NCBI GenBank assembly: GCA_023430845.1
Contig: JAEYYJ010000027.1
Span: 1-11,931 of the forward strand
Source: Pseudomonadota bacterium
GTDB taxonomy: Bacteria > Pseudomonadota > Alphaproteobacteria > Rhizobiales > Hyphomicrobiaceae
Reading direction: 5' to 3'
Length of the DNA stretch: 11,931 bases
Within the stretch, counting starts at the first letter, position 1. Each line of letters begins with the position of its first letter. This document shows, in pieces, positions 1 to 6,455 of the stretch. The notes beneath the pieces are model-generated. The model worked only from the letters and a program-made list of their open reading frames with translations. It ran no database searches and was not told the origin of the DNA. Made by a program: the position numbers and the translations under genes.

Positions 1-116
1 CGCACGACGCTCGATCGGCTCGTGCGCCATATGGTGACGCCCATTTCCTCGGCGGCTGCGACGAGCGCATTGCGGATGACTTCGAGCTGGACGACGTCGA
101 GAGGCTTCTTGGTCAT
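1..116 (-). CDS. hyuB: Hydantoinase B / oxoprolinase B subunit, N-terminal fragment
   Basis: Only the first 38 codons are inside the window; the rest lies beyond base 1. The visible protein has the characteristic opening of the HyuB/oxoprolinase beta family, with LEVIRNALVAAAEEMG followed by TIWRTSRSSVV. In this family HyuB works with HyuA to open a cyclic amide such as a hydantoin or 5-oxoproline, or acts in related ATP-dependent carboxylases such as acetone or acetophenone carboxylase. The start is well supported: the ATG at 116-114 overlaps the TGA stop of hyuA (ATGA), and a GGGAGG ribosome binding site at 128-123 lies six bases upstream, inside the end of hyuA. The two genes are therefore co-transcribed and probably translationally coupled. 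The true substrate cannot be read from this fragment. Confidence 0.92.
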   Translation of the reverse strand, partial: MTKKPLDVVQLEVIRNALVAAAEEMGVTIWRTSRSSVV

Positions 117-2191
117 GCCGCGCCTCCCGCGCGCTTGGTTGCGATCAGATCTCCGCTCGGTGTTGTGACGAGCTCCCAATCTGGTGGAATGAAGTGGGTG
201 GCGTGCGCTTCCTCGATGATCGCGGGGCCAGCAATCTTCATGTCGGCGGCGAGTTTCGTGCGCTCGTAGATGGCGGCTTCATGCCAGTTGCTCGCAGCGA
301 AGACCTGCCGGCGGCCCTTTGCGCTCGTTGATTTTTCAAACGAGAAGGTGTGTTCGATCGGTTTCGCGAGTTTGCCTGTCGCGGCGATGCGGATTGCGAC
401 GATGTCGGGTGTCACGTGCCGTTCCGCGTGCGCATATTGTGCCTCGTGTACGTCATGGAAGCGCGTGATGGCCGCTGCCAACGAAGCCTCGAAACTGCCC
501 GGCGACCAGTCGAAGGGCACTTGGATCTCGTAGGCCTGTCCCGGATAGCGCATGTCTAGCGCCAGCGGCAGAAGATGATCCGGCGGTGCAATGCCGTCCG
601 CTTCGAGGCGTTCGGCGCCCGTGCGGCGCAACTCGGCGCCGAGCTCCTGCAGAACGGGAATGGCCGCCCCATCCGCCTTCATGAGCCGCGCCCGCGCCAA
701 TGCGTGCACGACATCGGAGTAGAGCATCCCCCAGGCGCTGAGCGTTCCGGGATCGCGCGGGAAGACAACGCGGCTGATGCCAATCTCGTCGGCCGTATCG
801 CAGGCGTGCAGTCCGCTCGCGCCACCGAACGACAGCAGCGTGAAATCCTCCGGATCGAGGCCTTTTTCGAAGAGCGAGAGGCGGATGGCGCCGGCCATGT
901 GAGATACCGCAACTTGCAGAATGCCTTCGGCTGCGGTCTCGGGGGCGAGCGACAAGCGCTCCGCGACGCGCGTCGTGATGGCCGTGCGCGCGGCGTTCGC
1001 ATCGAGGCGCATGGCACCGCCGAGAAAGAACTGCGGATCAATGCGGCCTAGCACGACATTCGCATCGGTGACGGTCGGTTCGACGCCGCCGCGCATGTAG
1101 CAAGCAGGTCCCGGTTTCGCGCCAGCACTTTCCGGCCCGACGCGCAGACGCCCGCTTTCCTCGACGCTGGCGATGGAGCCACCGCCGGAGCCGATGGTGC
1201 GGATCTCGATCATGGGGAGGCGCACGGGCAGCCCGTCGACATTGCCTTCCGTGACGAGGCGTGTGCGACCGCCGCTGACGATGGAGACGTCGTAGCTCGT
1301 GCCGCCCATATCGACGGCGACCACATCAGGAATATTGAGCCGCTCGGCAATGGTCTCGGCGGCAAGCGCGCCGCCGCTTGGGCCTGACAGCAGAAGCCGC
1401 GCAGGCAGAAGCGCCGCCGTTTCTGGGCTCATGACGCCGCCGTTCGACTGCACGAGATAGACGGGCGCCTCGAAGCCGGCATCTTTCAGTCGTGCTCTCA
1501 GGCGTTCGAGATAGCGCCGCACGACCGGCATGAGCAGCGCATTGAGCACGGTCGTCGATGAGCGCTCGAACTCGCGGATCTCCGGGCTCACTTCATGGGA
1601 GAGCGAGACATCGAGCTCCGGCGCATACTTCGCGAGTAATTCGGCGATGCGCTGCTCGTGTGCCGCATTGGCGTAAGCATGAAGCAGACATACGGCGACG
1701 CATTGAATGCCGCCTGCCTTGAGCTTTTCGGCCAGTTGGCGGACATCGTTCTCTTCGAGTGGCGTTTCGATCGCGCCGGTGGCGAGCGTGCGCTCCTTCA
1801 CGCCGAGGCGCCACGCGCGCGGAATGAGCACGACGCGCGGCTCGGCCTTGCTGGCATAAACCTGCTTGCGGAAATGACGGCCGATCTCGAGCACGTCCTC
1901 GAAGCCAGCCGTTGTGATGAGGGCGCCCTTCGGCAGCCGCCGCTGCAGCACGGCGTTCGTCGCGATCGTCGTGCCATGCATGAGGGCAGAGATATCGCTG
2001 AACTGGAAGCCGACCTGCTCGCCCGCGAGGCGCAGGCCCGTGATGAGGCCCTCGGAGGGATCGTCGGGCGTGGTCGGCGTCTTGGCCGCAAACGTCTGGC
2101 CGGTCGCCTCATCCAGAATTTCGATATCGGTGAATGTGCCGCCGATATCGACGGCAATGCGCACGGTGCGGCGCGATGCTTTGGACTGCAT
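113..2191 (-). CDS. hyuA: Hydantoinase A / oxoprolinase A subunit (ATP-binding)
   Basis: This 692-residue protein is a full-length HyuA-type subunit with an actin/ASKHA-like ATPase fold. Residues 11-22 carry the first phosphate-binding motif (AVDIGGTFTD) and residues 292-304 the second (AVDMGGTSYDVSI). Other family blocks are HGTTIATNAVLQR (72-84), ERSSTTVLNALLMP (209-222), LSGPSGG (268-274), GPESAGAKPGPACY (352-365) and LLSFGGASGLHACD (452-465). Members use ATP to open or carboxylate cyclic amides or ketones together with HyuB, which follows by an ATGA overlap. Substrate is not predictable here: N-methylhydantoin, hydantoin and 5-oxoproline are all possible. I chose the ATG at 2191; an in-frame ATG at 2242 would add 17 residues unlike the family and has no ribosome binding site. 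The chosen start has only a distant GAGG, 13 bases upstream, so initiation may be weak. Confidence 0.92.
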   Translation of the reverse strand: MQSKASRRTVRIAVDIGGTFTDIEILDEATGQTFAAKTPTTPDDPSEGLITGLRLAGEQVGFQFSDISALMHGTTIATNAVLQRRLPKGALITTAGFEDVLEIGRHFRKQVYASKAEPRVVLIPRAWRLGVKERTLATGAIETPLEENDVRQLAEKLKAGGIQCVAVCLLHAYANAAHEQRIAELLAKYAPELDVSLSHEVSPEIREFERSSTTVLNALLMPVVRRYLERLRARLKDAGFEAPVYLVQSNGGVMSPETAALLPARLLLSGPSGGALAAETIAERLNIPDVVAVDMGGTSYDVSIVSGGRTRLVTEGNVDGLPVRLPMIEIRTIGSGGGSIASVEESGRLRVGPESAGAKPGPACYMRGGVEPTVTDANVVLGRIDPQFFLGGAMRLDANAARTAITTRVAERLSLAPETAAEGILQVAVSHMAGAIRLSLFEKGLDPEDFTLLSFGGASGLHACDTADEIGISRVVFPRDPGTLSAWGMLYSDVVHALARARLMKADGAAIPVLQELGAELRRTGAERLEADGIAPPDHLLPLALDMRYPGQAYEIQVPFDWSPGSFEASLAAAITRFHDVHEAQYAHAERHVTPDIVAIRIAATGKLAKPIEHTFSFEKSTSAKGRRQVFAASNWHEAAIYERTKLAADMKIAGPAIIEEAHATHFIPPDWELVTTPSGDLIATKRAGGAA

Positions 2192-2521
2192 CTTGGACTT
2201 GAAACCTCGATCGGGCTGATGCCGCAATCGCGGCCGGGCCATACTGTGTCGAAGATTTCAGGCATTGCAATACAGCTTCGCGCATTCGGCCCATGCCGAT
2301 AGGCGGACGTCCCCGTTTTTATGAGCCTGGCTCCGCAAGCTTAGAATGTGGAACGATAAAGGCCGATCCGCCTCATCATCGGCGCATTGCAACCTGTCTT
2401 TCGTCTCAAAGTGCGGGCAAGACTGCTCAGCAAGCTGATTCGGCATTGTTCCATTCGCCCGAGCGGGCGAATCGGCGATGATGCAGCGGGTCGAGAAAAC
2501 GGGGCGGACAGCCACTTGCGC
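2192..2521. promoter_or_regulatory. Divergent intergenic region between hyuA and the L,D-transpeptidase gene
   Basis: These 330 bases separate the starts of two divergent genes and must hold both promoters. I see no convincing -35/-10 pair for either. On the plus strand TAGAAT at 2342-2347 resembles a -10 box, but the best -35 at 17-bp spacing (TTATGA) is poor. The clearest structures are a near-perfect palindrome at 2453-2472, listed separately, and an imperfect inverted pair around it (2374-2384 with 2473-2483, 10 of 11 positions). No small gene with a ribosome binding site was found. Confidence 0.5.
2453..2472. repeat. Palindrome upstream of the L,D-transpeptidase gene
   Basis: The arms ATTCGCCC (2453-2460) and GGGCGAAT (2465-2472) are perfect reverse complements around a GAGC centre, whose outer G and C also match, giving nine paired positions either side of AG. 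It lies about 50 bases before the ATG at 2522. It could be a dyad operator or a hairpin in the 5' leader. It is AT-flanked rather than purely GC-rich, which makes a chance palindrome less likely. Confidence 0.5.
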
Positions 2522-3592
2522 ATGCGGTTTGGCAAGATCTCACTTCTGATCCTGGGTGCGGCAGCGACGTGCGCGGGCGCGGGCGGCACTATTGCGTTGG
2601 AGCGCCTCGGCCTGCTGGCAGCGCCGCAGGAGCCTGCCCAGACGATCGTGAAGATCCCAGCCGAGGCGCTGGTGATCCCGAGCCCGGAGATGCCCGCCGG
2701 CGCCGATCGCTTTACCTATGTATCGCTCGACATCGGCGATCTGCGCTGGGGCGAGCCGAAAATCGAGATCGTTCCCGTTGCCGTCGCGCCGCTGAAGACG
2801 CTGGCCGACGAAGTGGCCACACCTTGGTCGACGGAAACGCGCGTCGAGCGTGTCATCCCGCTCATCGAGCCGCCGCGGCTCGCCGTCCGGCCACCGCAGG
2901 CCTCGGCATGGACTATGCCGAAGGCCAGCGCGCCGCTGCGTGACTATCGTTTGGCGCGGAAGCTGGCTGAGATTTCGCCGGGGGCGGTCCCGCGGCTGGA
3001 ATCGAAGTTCCGCGCCGCCAAGGTAGCCTGGCCGCCCGCTGAGGTTGCATTCGTGACGATCAAGGACGAGCGGGCCGTTGAGCTGCACGCACGGCCAGCG
3101 GACGGCGAATGGAAGCTCGTTCATCGCTATCGCGTGCTTGCGGCGAGCGGCAAGTCGGGGCCGAAGCTGCAGCAAGGCGACAAGCAGGTGCCTGAAGGCA
3201 TTTACAGCATTTCGTATCTCAATCCGGCCAGCCGCTATCACGTTTCGCTGCGGGTGAACTATCCCAACGCCTTCGACCGCCAGATGGCCGCAAAGGATAA
3301 GCGCAAGGATCTTGGCGGCGATATCATGTTCCACGGCAAGGCCGTATCCGCTGGCTGCATCGCCGTCGGTGATGAAGCGGCCGAGGAGCTGTTCGTCATT
3401 GCGGCCAACGTCGGCCTTCCCAACGTGAAGGTCGTCATTGCACCGAGCGATTTCCGCAAGAATGGCATCCCGTCAGCGGATCCGACCAAGCCGGAGTGGC
3501 TGCCCGGCCTCTATACGCAGGTCGCTGCGGCCATGACGCCCTTCAAGCCAGCGCCCTCGCCGAATCTGCTGTCTTCGTTCTTCGGGAACTGA
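2522..3592 (+). CDS. Exported YafK-type L,D-transpeptidase family protein
   Basis: This 356-residue protein ends in a YkuD-like L,D-transpeptidase catalytic domain, residues about 175-310. It contains the signature MFHGKAVSAGCIAVGD, which gives the catalytic pair His271 and Cys279 and matches HGxxxSxGC. The block RYRVLAASGKSGPKLQQGDKQVPEGIY (203-228) is typical of the YafK branch, which in E. coli includes DpaA, the amidase that removes Lpp from peptidoglycan, so cutting rather than cross-linking is possible. Residues 5-28 form a hydrophobic signal or anchor helix, placing the domain in the periplasm. Residues 40-170 are Pro-rich and not recognised. I start at the ATG at 2522 because it directly precedes the signal segment; an in-frame TTG at 2387 would translate the palindrome and adds residues unlike a signal peptide. 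No strong ribosome binding site is seen. Confidence 0.87.
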   Translation: MRFGKISLLILGAAATCAGAGGTIALERLGLLAAPQEPAQTIVKIPAEALVIPSPEMPAGADRFTYVSLDIGDLRWGEPKIEIVPVAVAPLKTLADEVATPWSTETRVERVIPLIEPPRLAVRPPQASAWTMPKASAPLRDYRLARKLAEISPGAVPRLESKFRAAKVAWPPAEVAFVTIKDERAVELHARPADGEWKLVHRYRVLAASGKSGPKLQQGDKQVPEGIYSISYLNPASRYHVSLRVNYPNAFDRQMAAKDKRKDLGGDIMFHGKAVSAGCIAVGDEAAEELFVIAANVGLPNVKVVIAPSDFRKNGIPSADPTKPEWLPGLYTQVAAAMTPFKPAPSPNLLSSFFGN

Positions 3593-3610
3593 AGCAGGGC
3601 GGCGTGTCCA

Positions 3611-3640
3611 TCCTCCCTCCTACCGTTTGCAGCGGGAGGA
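3611..3640 (+). terminator. Possible hairpin terminator after the L,D-transpeptidase gene
   Basis: The arms TCCTCCC (3611-3617) and GGGAGGA (3634-3640) pair perfectly around a 16-base loop, and the stem can extend outward (CCA with TGG) past a small bulge. It begins 18 bases after the stop at 3592 and precedes the putative cysE promoter. There is no U-tract and the loop is long, so intrinsic termination is uncertain. Confidence 0.33.
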
Positions 3641-3649
3641 CATGGGCTG

Positions 3650-3677
3650 TTGCCGATTCTTATCTAATTGATATTAT
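3650..3677 (+). promoter_or_regulatory. Putative sigma-70-type promoter of the cysE operon
   Basis: TTGCCG at 3650-3655 and TATTAT at 3672-3677 are spaced by 16 bases and match the TTGACA/TATAAT consensus at 4 and 5 of 6 positions. They lie in a conspicuously AT-rich patch (about 3656-3680) within otherwise GC-rich DNA. Transcription would start near 3684, leaving a leader of about 207 bases before the cysE ATG. A second TTGACT at 3771 lacks a -10 box at the right distance. Confidence 0.5.
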
Positions 3678-3683
3678 TGGTTG

Positions 3684-3890
3684 TTCGGTGCGCGCAATTT
3701 GCACTCGTGGCGATGCGGCGGTCGAAAGGTGCCTCCAGGCAGGTCTGTTAGCGAGCTCGGAGCCCAACGATTGACTAACACATCCCCGGTAGTTACCTGC
3801 ATACTAACGTGACCGCGCGCCTCTGGAACGGAAGGCGCCGGGTTGGCGGCCCAGGTTCTTGCCCCTGCGCGCCCAAGGAGAATTGTGATC
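3684..3890 (+). promoter_or_regulatory. Long cysE 5' leader
   Basis: If the promoter at 3650-3677 is used, cysE has a leader of about 207 bases. It contains a 12-codon ORF (3713-3751) whose last sense codon is Cys (TGT) before TAG, a small dyad TGCCT-CC-AGGCA (3730-3741), a short dyad GGTA-GT-TACC (3788-3797), and three copies of a GTTAG/CTAAC pentamer (3748-3752, 3775-3779, 3804-3808). The cysE ribosome binding site AAGGAG is at 3875-3880. I do not recognise a known riboswitch fold here; regulation by this leader is only a possibility. Confidence 0.3.
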
Positions 3891-4724
3891 ATGGCCATCT
3901 CATCGCACGCCGCGCCAAGCGGCCGGATCGAGGCTTACGATCCCATCTGGCAGTCCATCCGCGCCGAAGCGGAGGCTGTTATGACGGCCGAGCGGGCGCT
4001 CGGCGGGTTCATCTATGCAACCATTCTCAGCCACGAGCGCCTCGAGGATGCTGTCTGCCACCGTCTTGCGCAGCGTCTCAACCACGCTGACGTCGACGCC
4101 GGACTGATCAGGCACACGTTCGAGGATGTTCTGCGCGAGCGGCCTGAGATCGGCCACTGCTTCCGCGCCGACCTCGCCGCCGTCTACGACCGCGACCCGG
4201 CCTGCCACCGCTATATCGAGCCGCTGCTCTACTTCAAGGGCTTCCATGCGCTCGTGACGCACCGCTTCGCCAACGCGCTGTGGAACCAGGGGCGACAGGA
4301 TTTCGCTCTCTATCTGCAGAGCCAGAGCTCCCGCATTTTCGCCGTCGATATTCATCCGGCTGCCCGCATCGGGAAGGGCCTGATGTTCGACCATGCGACG
4401 GCGATCGTGGTCGGCGAGACCGCGGTCATCGGCGATCATTGCTCGCTTCTGCATGGCGTGACGCTCGGCGGTAGCGGCAAGGAAACCGGCGATCGCCATC
4501 CGAAGATAGGCGACAACGTCATGATCGGCGCCGGCGCCAAGGTGCTTGGTAACATTTCGGTCGGCAATTGCTGCCGCGTGGCCGCTGGCAGCGTTGTGCT
4601 TCAGGATGTGCCGCCGCAATCGACCGTTGCCGGCGTGCCGGCGAGGATCGTCGGCCCGGCGGGCTGCCCGGAGCCGGCACGTAACATGGACCAGCGTCTG
4701 AAGCCCGGTGATTGCGGCTGCTGA
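3891..4724 (+). CDS. cysE: Serine O-acetyltransferase
   Basis: CysE transfers acetyl from acetyl-CoA to L-serine, making O-acetylserine, the carbon skeleton for cysteine. The 277-residue length is close to E. coli CysE (273). Residues 1-145 form the helical N-terminal SAT domain (DPIWQSIRAEAEA; RDPACHRYIEPLLYFKGFHAL). Residues 150-255 form the left-handed beta-helix hexapeptide domain with DIHPAARIGKGLMFDHATAIVVGE. Asp153 and His168 correspond to the E. coli catalytic Asp143/His158, and His189 is in LHGVTLGG. The tail ends in Asp-Cys-Gly-Cys rather than the C-terminal Ile that usually docks into CysK. I use the ATG at 3891, ten bases after AAGGAG; an in-frame GTG at 3885, four bases after it, would add two residues. 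It heads a likely three-gene operon with the DUF3126 and carbonic anhydrase-like genes. Confidence 0.95.
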   Translation: MAISSHAAPSGRIEAYDPIWQSIRAEAEAVMTAERALGGFIYATILSHERLEDAVCHRLAQRLNHADVDAGLIRHTFEDVLRERPEIGHCFRADLAAVYDRDPACHRYIEPLLYFKGFHALVTHRFANALWNQGRQDFALYLQSQSSRIFAVDIHPAARIGKGLMFDHATAIVVGETAVIGDHCSLLHGVTLGGSGKETGDRHPKIGDNVMIGAGAKVLGNISVGNCCRVAAGSVVLQDVPPQSTVAGVPARIVGPAGCPEPARNMDQRLKPGDCGC

Positions 4725-4735
4725 CGGCGAAGTGT

Positions 4736-4765
4736 GGCGAGTGATGCGGGCCGCATGTGCTCGCC
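4736..4765 (+). repeat. Imperfect hairpin between cysE and the DUF3126 gene
   Basis: The outer arms GGCGAG (4736-4741) and CTCGCC (4760-4765) pair perfectly. Inside them ATGCGG (4744-4749) and CCGCAT (4751-4756) also pair, separated by small internal bulges of two and three bases. The structure fills most of the 57-base gap and stops five bases before the AAGGAG of the next gene. It may be a processing, stability or attenuation element within the operon mRNA. Confidence 0.4.
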
Positions 4766-4781
4766 GATGAAGGAGTGATTT

Positions 4782-5039
4782 ATGGCGGCGGGACCCAAGG
4801 GCGCGTCCAAGTCGAATGCGCTGACGAAACCTGAGCTGGACAAGCTGCAGGACTACCTACGCAAGATGCTCTCGAACACGAGCGTCGAGGTGCGCGCCCG
4901 CCAGCGTGCCAACGACGCGGCAGAGCTTTACGTCGGCGGCGAGTTTGTCGGCGTCGTCTCGAAGGATCTCGAGGATGGCGAGACCGCGTATCAGGTCAGC
5001 ATGACGATCCTCGACTACGATCTCGAAGAAGGCGCCTGA
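4782..5039 (+). CDS. DUF3126 family protein of unknown function
   Basis: This 85-residue protein matches my recollection of the DUF3126 family, a small alphaproteobacterial family often found next to cysE. Key blocks are LTKPELDKLQDYLRKML (14-30), which looks like a helix, then VRARQRANDAAELYVGGEFVGVV and a conserved acidic end, DLEDGETAYQVSMTILDYDLEE. No signal peptide or membrane segment is visible, so it should be cytoplasmic. The start is strong: AAGGAG at 4770-4775 lies six bases before the ATG. It begins 57 bases after cysE and ends 22 bases before the carbonic anhydrase-like gene, so all three are probably one transcript. Its role is unknown; a link with CysE or cysteine metabolism is suggested only by position. 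Confidence 0.85.
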   Translation: MAAGPKGASKSNALTKPELDKLQDYLRKMLSNTSVEVRARQRANDAAELYVGGEFVGVVSKDLEDGETAYQVSMTILDYDLEEGA

Positions 5040-5061
5040 TCGCCGCCTGCTGGAGCCCTCG

Positions 5062-5592
5062 ATGCCTCTTTACAAGCTCGGCGATAACGCCGTTACGCTG
5101 CCTGCGTCCGGCCAGTGCTGGATTGCGCCAACGGCTGTCGTGATTGGCCAGGTAAGCATCGAGGAGGACGTCAGTGTCTGGTTCGGCGCCGTCATTCGCG
5201 GCGACAACGAGCCGATCCGCATCGGCGCCCGCACGAACATCCAGGAAAATTGCGTCCTCCATGTCGACCCCGGTTTTCCGATGGTCATCGAGGAAGAGTG
5301 TACGATCGGCCACACTGCCATGCTCCACGGCTGCCACATCGGTCGCGGAGCCTTGATCGGCATCGGTGCCATCGTCCTCAATGGCGCGCGCATTGGTGCA
5401 GGCGCCATGGTCGGCGCCGGCGCGCTCATCCCCGAGGGCAAGGTTATTCCACCGAACAGCGTCGTCTTCGGCACGCCCGGCAAGGTTGCGCGCGAAGTGA
5501 CGGCCGAGGATCGCAAGCGTGTCGACGGTGGTGTCGCGGACTACATGGCGCGCTGGAAGCGCTACACGACAACTCTCAAGCCGCAAGGCTGA
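5062..5592 (+). CDS. Gamma-class carbonic anhydrase family protein
   Basis: This 176-residue protein is a left-handed beta-helix hexapeptide protein of the gamma carbonic anhydrase (YrdA/PaaY/CaiE) group, expected to form trimers. Conserved features are VIRGDNEPIRIG (44-55), TNIQENCVLH (58-67) and IGHTAMLHGCHIG (82-94). His67, His84 and His89 match the three metal-binding histidines of the archaeal enzyme Cam. Whether it hydrates CO2 is open: many bacterial relatives keep the metal site but show little or no activity. It lacks the acidic loop of Cam, as do most bacterial members. The start has a GGAG at 5052-5055, six bases upstream. It is the last gene of the cysE block and meets the BTLCP protease gene end to end. 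Confidence 0.93.
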   Translation: MPLYKLGDNAVTLPASGQCWIAPTAVVIGQVSIEEDVSVWFGAVIRGDNEPIRIGARTNIQENCVLHVDPGFPMVIEEECTIGHTAMLHGCHIGRGALIGIGAIVLNGARIGAGAMVGAGALIPEGKVIPPNSVVFGTPGKVAREVTAEDRKRVDGGVADYMARWKRYTTTLKPQG

Positions 5593-5593
5593 G

Positions 5594-5620
5594 CTAGGCC
5601 GACGAGGTGTCCGGCCTTAG
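5594..5620. terminator. Possible bidirectional hairpin between convergent genes
   Basis: CTAGGCCGAC and GTCCGGCCTTAG pair with two single-base bulges around a five-base loop. The structure starts two bases after the stop of the carbonic anhydrase-like gene (5592) and includes the stop codon of the BTLCP gene (5617-5619). Its place between two convergent genes suits a shared terminator, but neither strand has a clear U-tract. Confidence 0.4.
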
Positions 5621-6276
5621 CGCCTTGGCACGTCCTTGCGTACGCCGGCGATATGATCGGGCGTGCGGCTGTCGCGGCTGTCGAGCGACACCCAGACCTT
5701 CGGATTGATGTACGACTGGCGCATGACGTAGGTGTATCCCACGCCGTGCCAGGGCCGCACGTCATCGAACTTGTTGTCGAGAATGAAGTCGCCCCTGGAC
5801 GTGCGCGCCGTCAGGATGGCATGGCCGTCGTTCTTCTCATCGCGGACGACGGTGATCAGGAGGGCGCTCGCAGGCCAGCCGCGCTGCATGAGCACCTGGC
5901 GCTTCAGCAGCGCATAGTCCTCGCAATCGCCGCGCGTCATAGGGATGGTCCAGTACTCCGCGACGCCATAGATCTCCTGGTCGGTCGCGGGCTCGATCAG
6001 CCGATTGATCGATCGGTTGACGTGATCGAGCTGCTCGCGTCGCTCGTCGGTCAGCTCGAAGCGCGTATCCTCGAATGATTGCTGCTTGCATTCGGCTGGG
6101 TGGCGGTCGCAAAAGCTCACGAAGCCGAACGGGGGCAGCGTCGGCCCATACACGCGCATGAAGGCCGACAGGCGCGGTTCCGGGGTCTGGCGATGGGCAA
6201 AACTGTCAGCGCTGCCGACCATGGCCAACAGCGCGCCACTTGCAATACCCAACAGCAGTCTTGACGCCGGCAACAT
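5617..6276 (-). CDS. BTLCP transglutaminase-like cysteine protease (LapG-like)
   Basis: This 219-residue exported protein belongs to the bacterial transglutaminase-like cysteine proteinase family (Peptidase_C93, DUF920). The first 28 residues are a signal peptide with hydrophobic core LLLGIASGALLAMV. The catalytic triad is visible: Cys118 in TRGDCEDYALLKR, His152 in NDGHAILTA and Asp167 in DFILDNKFDDV. The acidic residues around the cysteine (D117, E119, D120) match those that bind calcium in LapG. LapG of Pseudomonas releases a biofilm adhesin from the surface under c-di-GMP control; many alphaproteobacterial relatives have no known substrate. Here no LapD or LapA-like gene is visible, though a PilZ gene lies upstream on the same strand. 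The ATG at 6276 has the ribosome binding site AGGGGAG (6293-6287) ten bases upstream and begins the signal peptide; an in-frame start at 6309 lacks both. Confidence 0.92.
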   Translation of the reverse strand: MLPASRLLLGIASGALLAMVGSADSFAHRQTPEPRLSAFMRVYGPTLPPFGFVSFCDRHPAECKQQSFEDTRFELTDERREQLDHVNRSINRLIEPATDQEIYGVAEYWTIPMTRGDCEDYALLKRQVLMQRGWPASALLITVVRDEKNDGHAILTARTSRGDFILDNKFDDVRPWHGVGYTYVMRQSYINPKVWVSLDSRDSRTPDHIAGVRKDVPRR

Positions 6277-6315
6277 GACTTCGAAACTCCCCTCGATCGA
6301 AGAACACACTAGCAG

Positions 6316-6438
6316 TCAGACGTTAGGCGACCCCCAAGTCGACGCGCGGCATTTGAGGTAAAAGCGGCCCGAAATTTCCTCGAATTGAAGCCAATCCGAT
6401 AACGTGTTGCATACCGAAGCCGTTGCAGCGGTCGGCAT
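6316..6438 (-). CDS. Possible small protein, 40 residues, between pilZ and the BTLCP gene
   Basis: An ATG at 6438-6436 opens 40 codons ending at TGA 6318-6316, starting 17 bases after the TAG of the PilZ gene and ending 39 bases before the BTLCP start. GGGGT at 6450-6446, about seven bases upstream, could serve as a ribosome binding site. The protein is rich in aromatic residues (two Trp, two Phe, one Tyr) and has two cysteines, with a central DWLQFEEISGRFYLKCR. I do not recognise it. Third-position GC is about 65 percent, lower than I expect for its neighbours, so it may be chance. Its placement suggests co-translation with pilZ if it is real. Confidence 0.27.
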   Translation of the reverse strand: MPTAATASVCNTLSDWLQFEEISGRFYLKCRASTWGSPNV

Positions 6439-6455
6439 CCTTTTCACCCCGTCGC

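Noticed and set aside
1658..2302. A 214-codon open frame on the plus strand across hyuA
   Set aside because: It is antisense to conserved HyuA motifs and its translation has no family resemblance.
2540..3334. A 264-codon open frame on the minus strand across the L,D-transpeptidase gene
   Set aside because: It is a shadow of the real gene, with Arg/Gly/His-rich composition and no recognisable domain.
3771..3808. TTGACT as a -35 box for a second cysE promoter
   Set aside because: No -10-like hexamer lies 16-18 bases downstream; CATACT is 23 bases away.
3900..4619. A 239-codon open frame on the minus strand across cysE
   Set aside because: CysE is unmistakable on the plus strand; the opposite frame has no motif or ribosome binding site that I could support.
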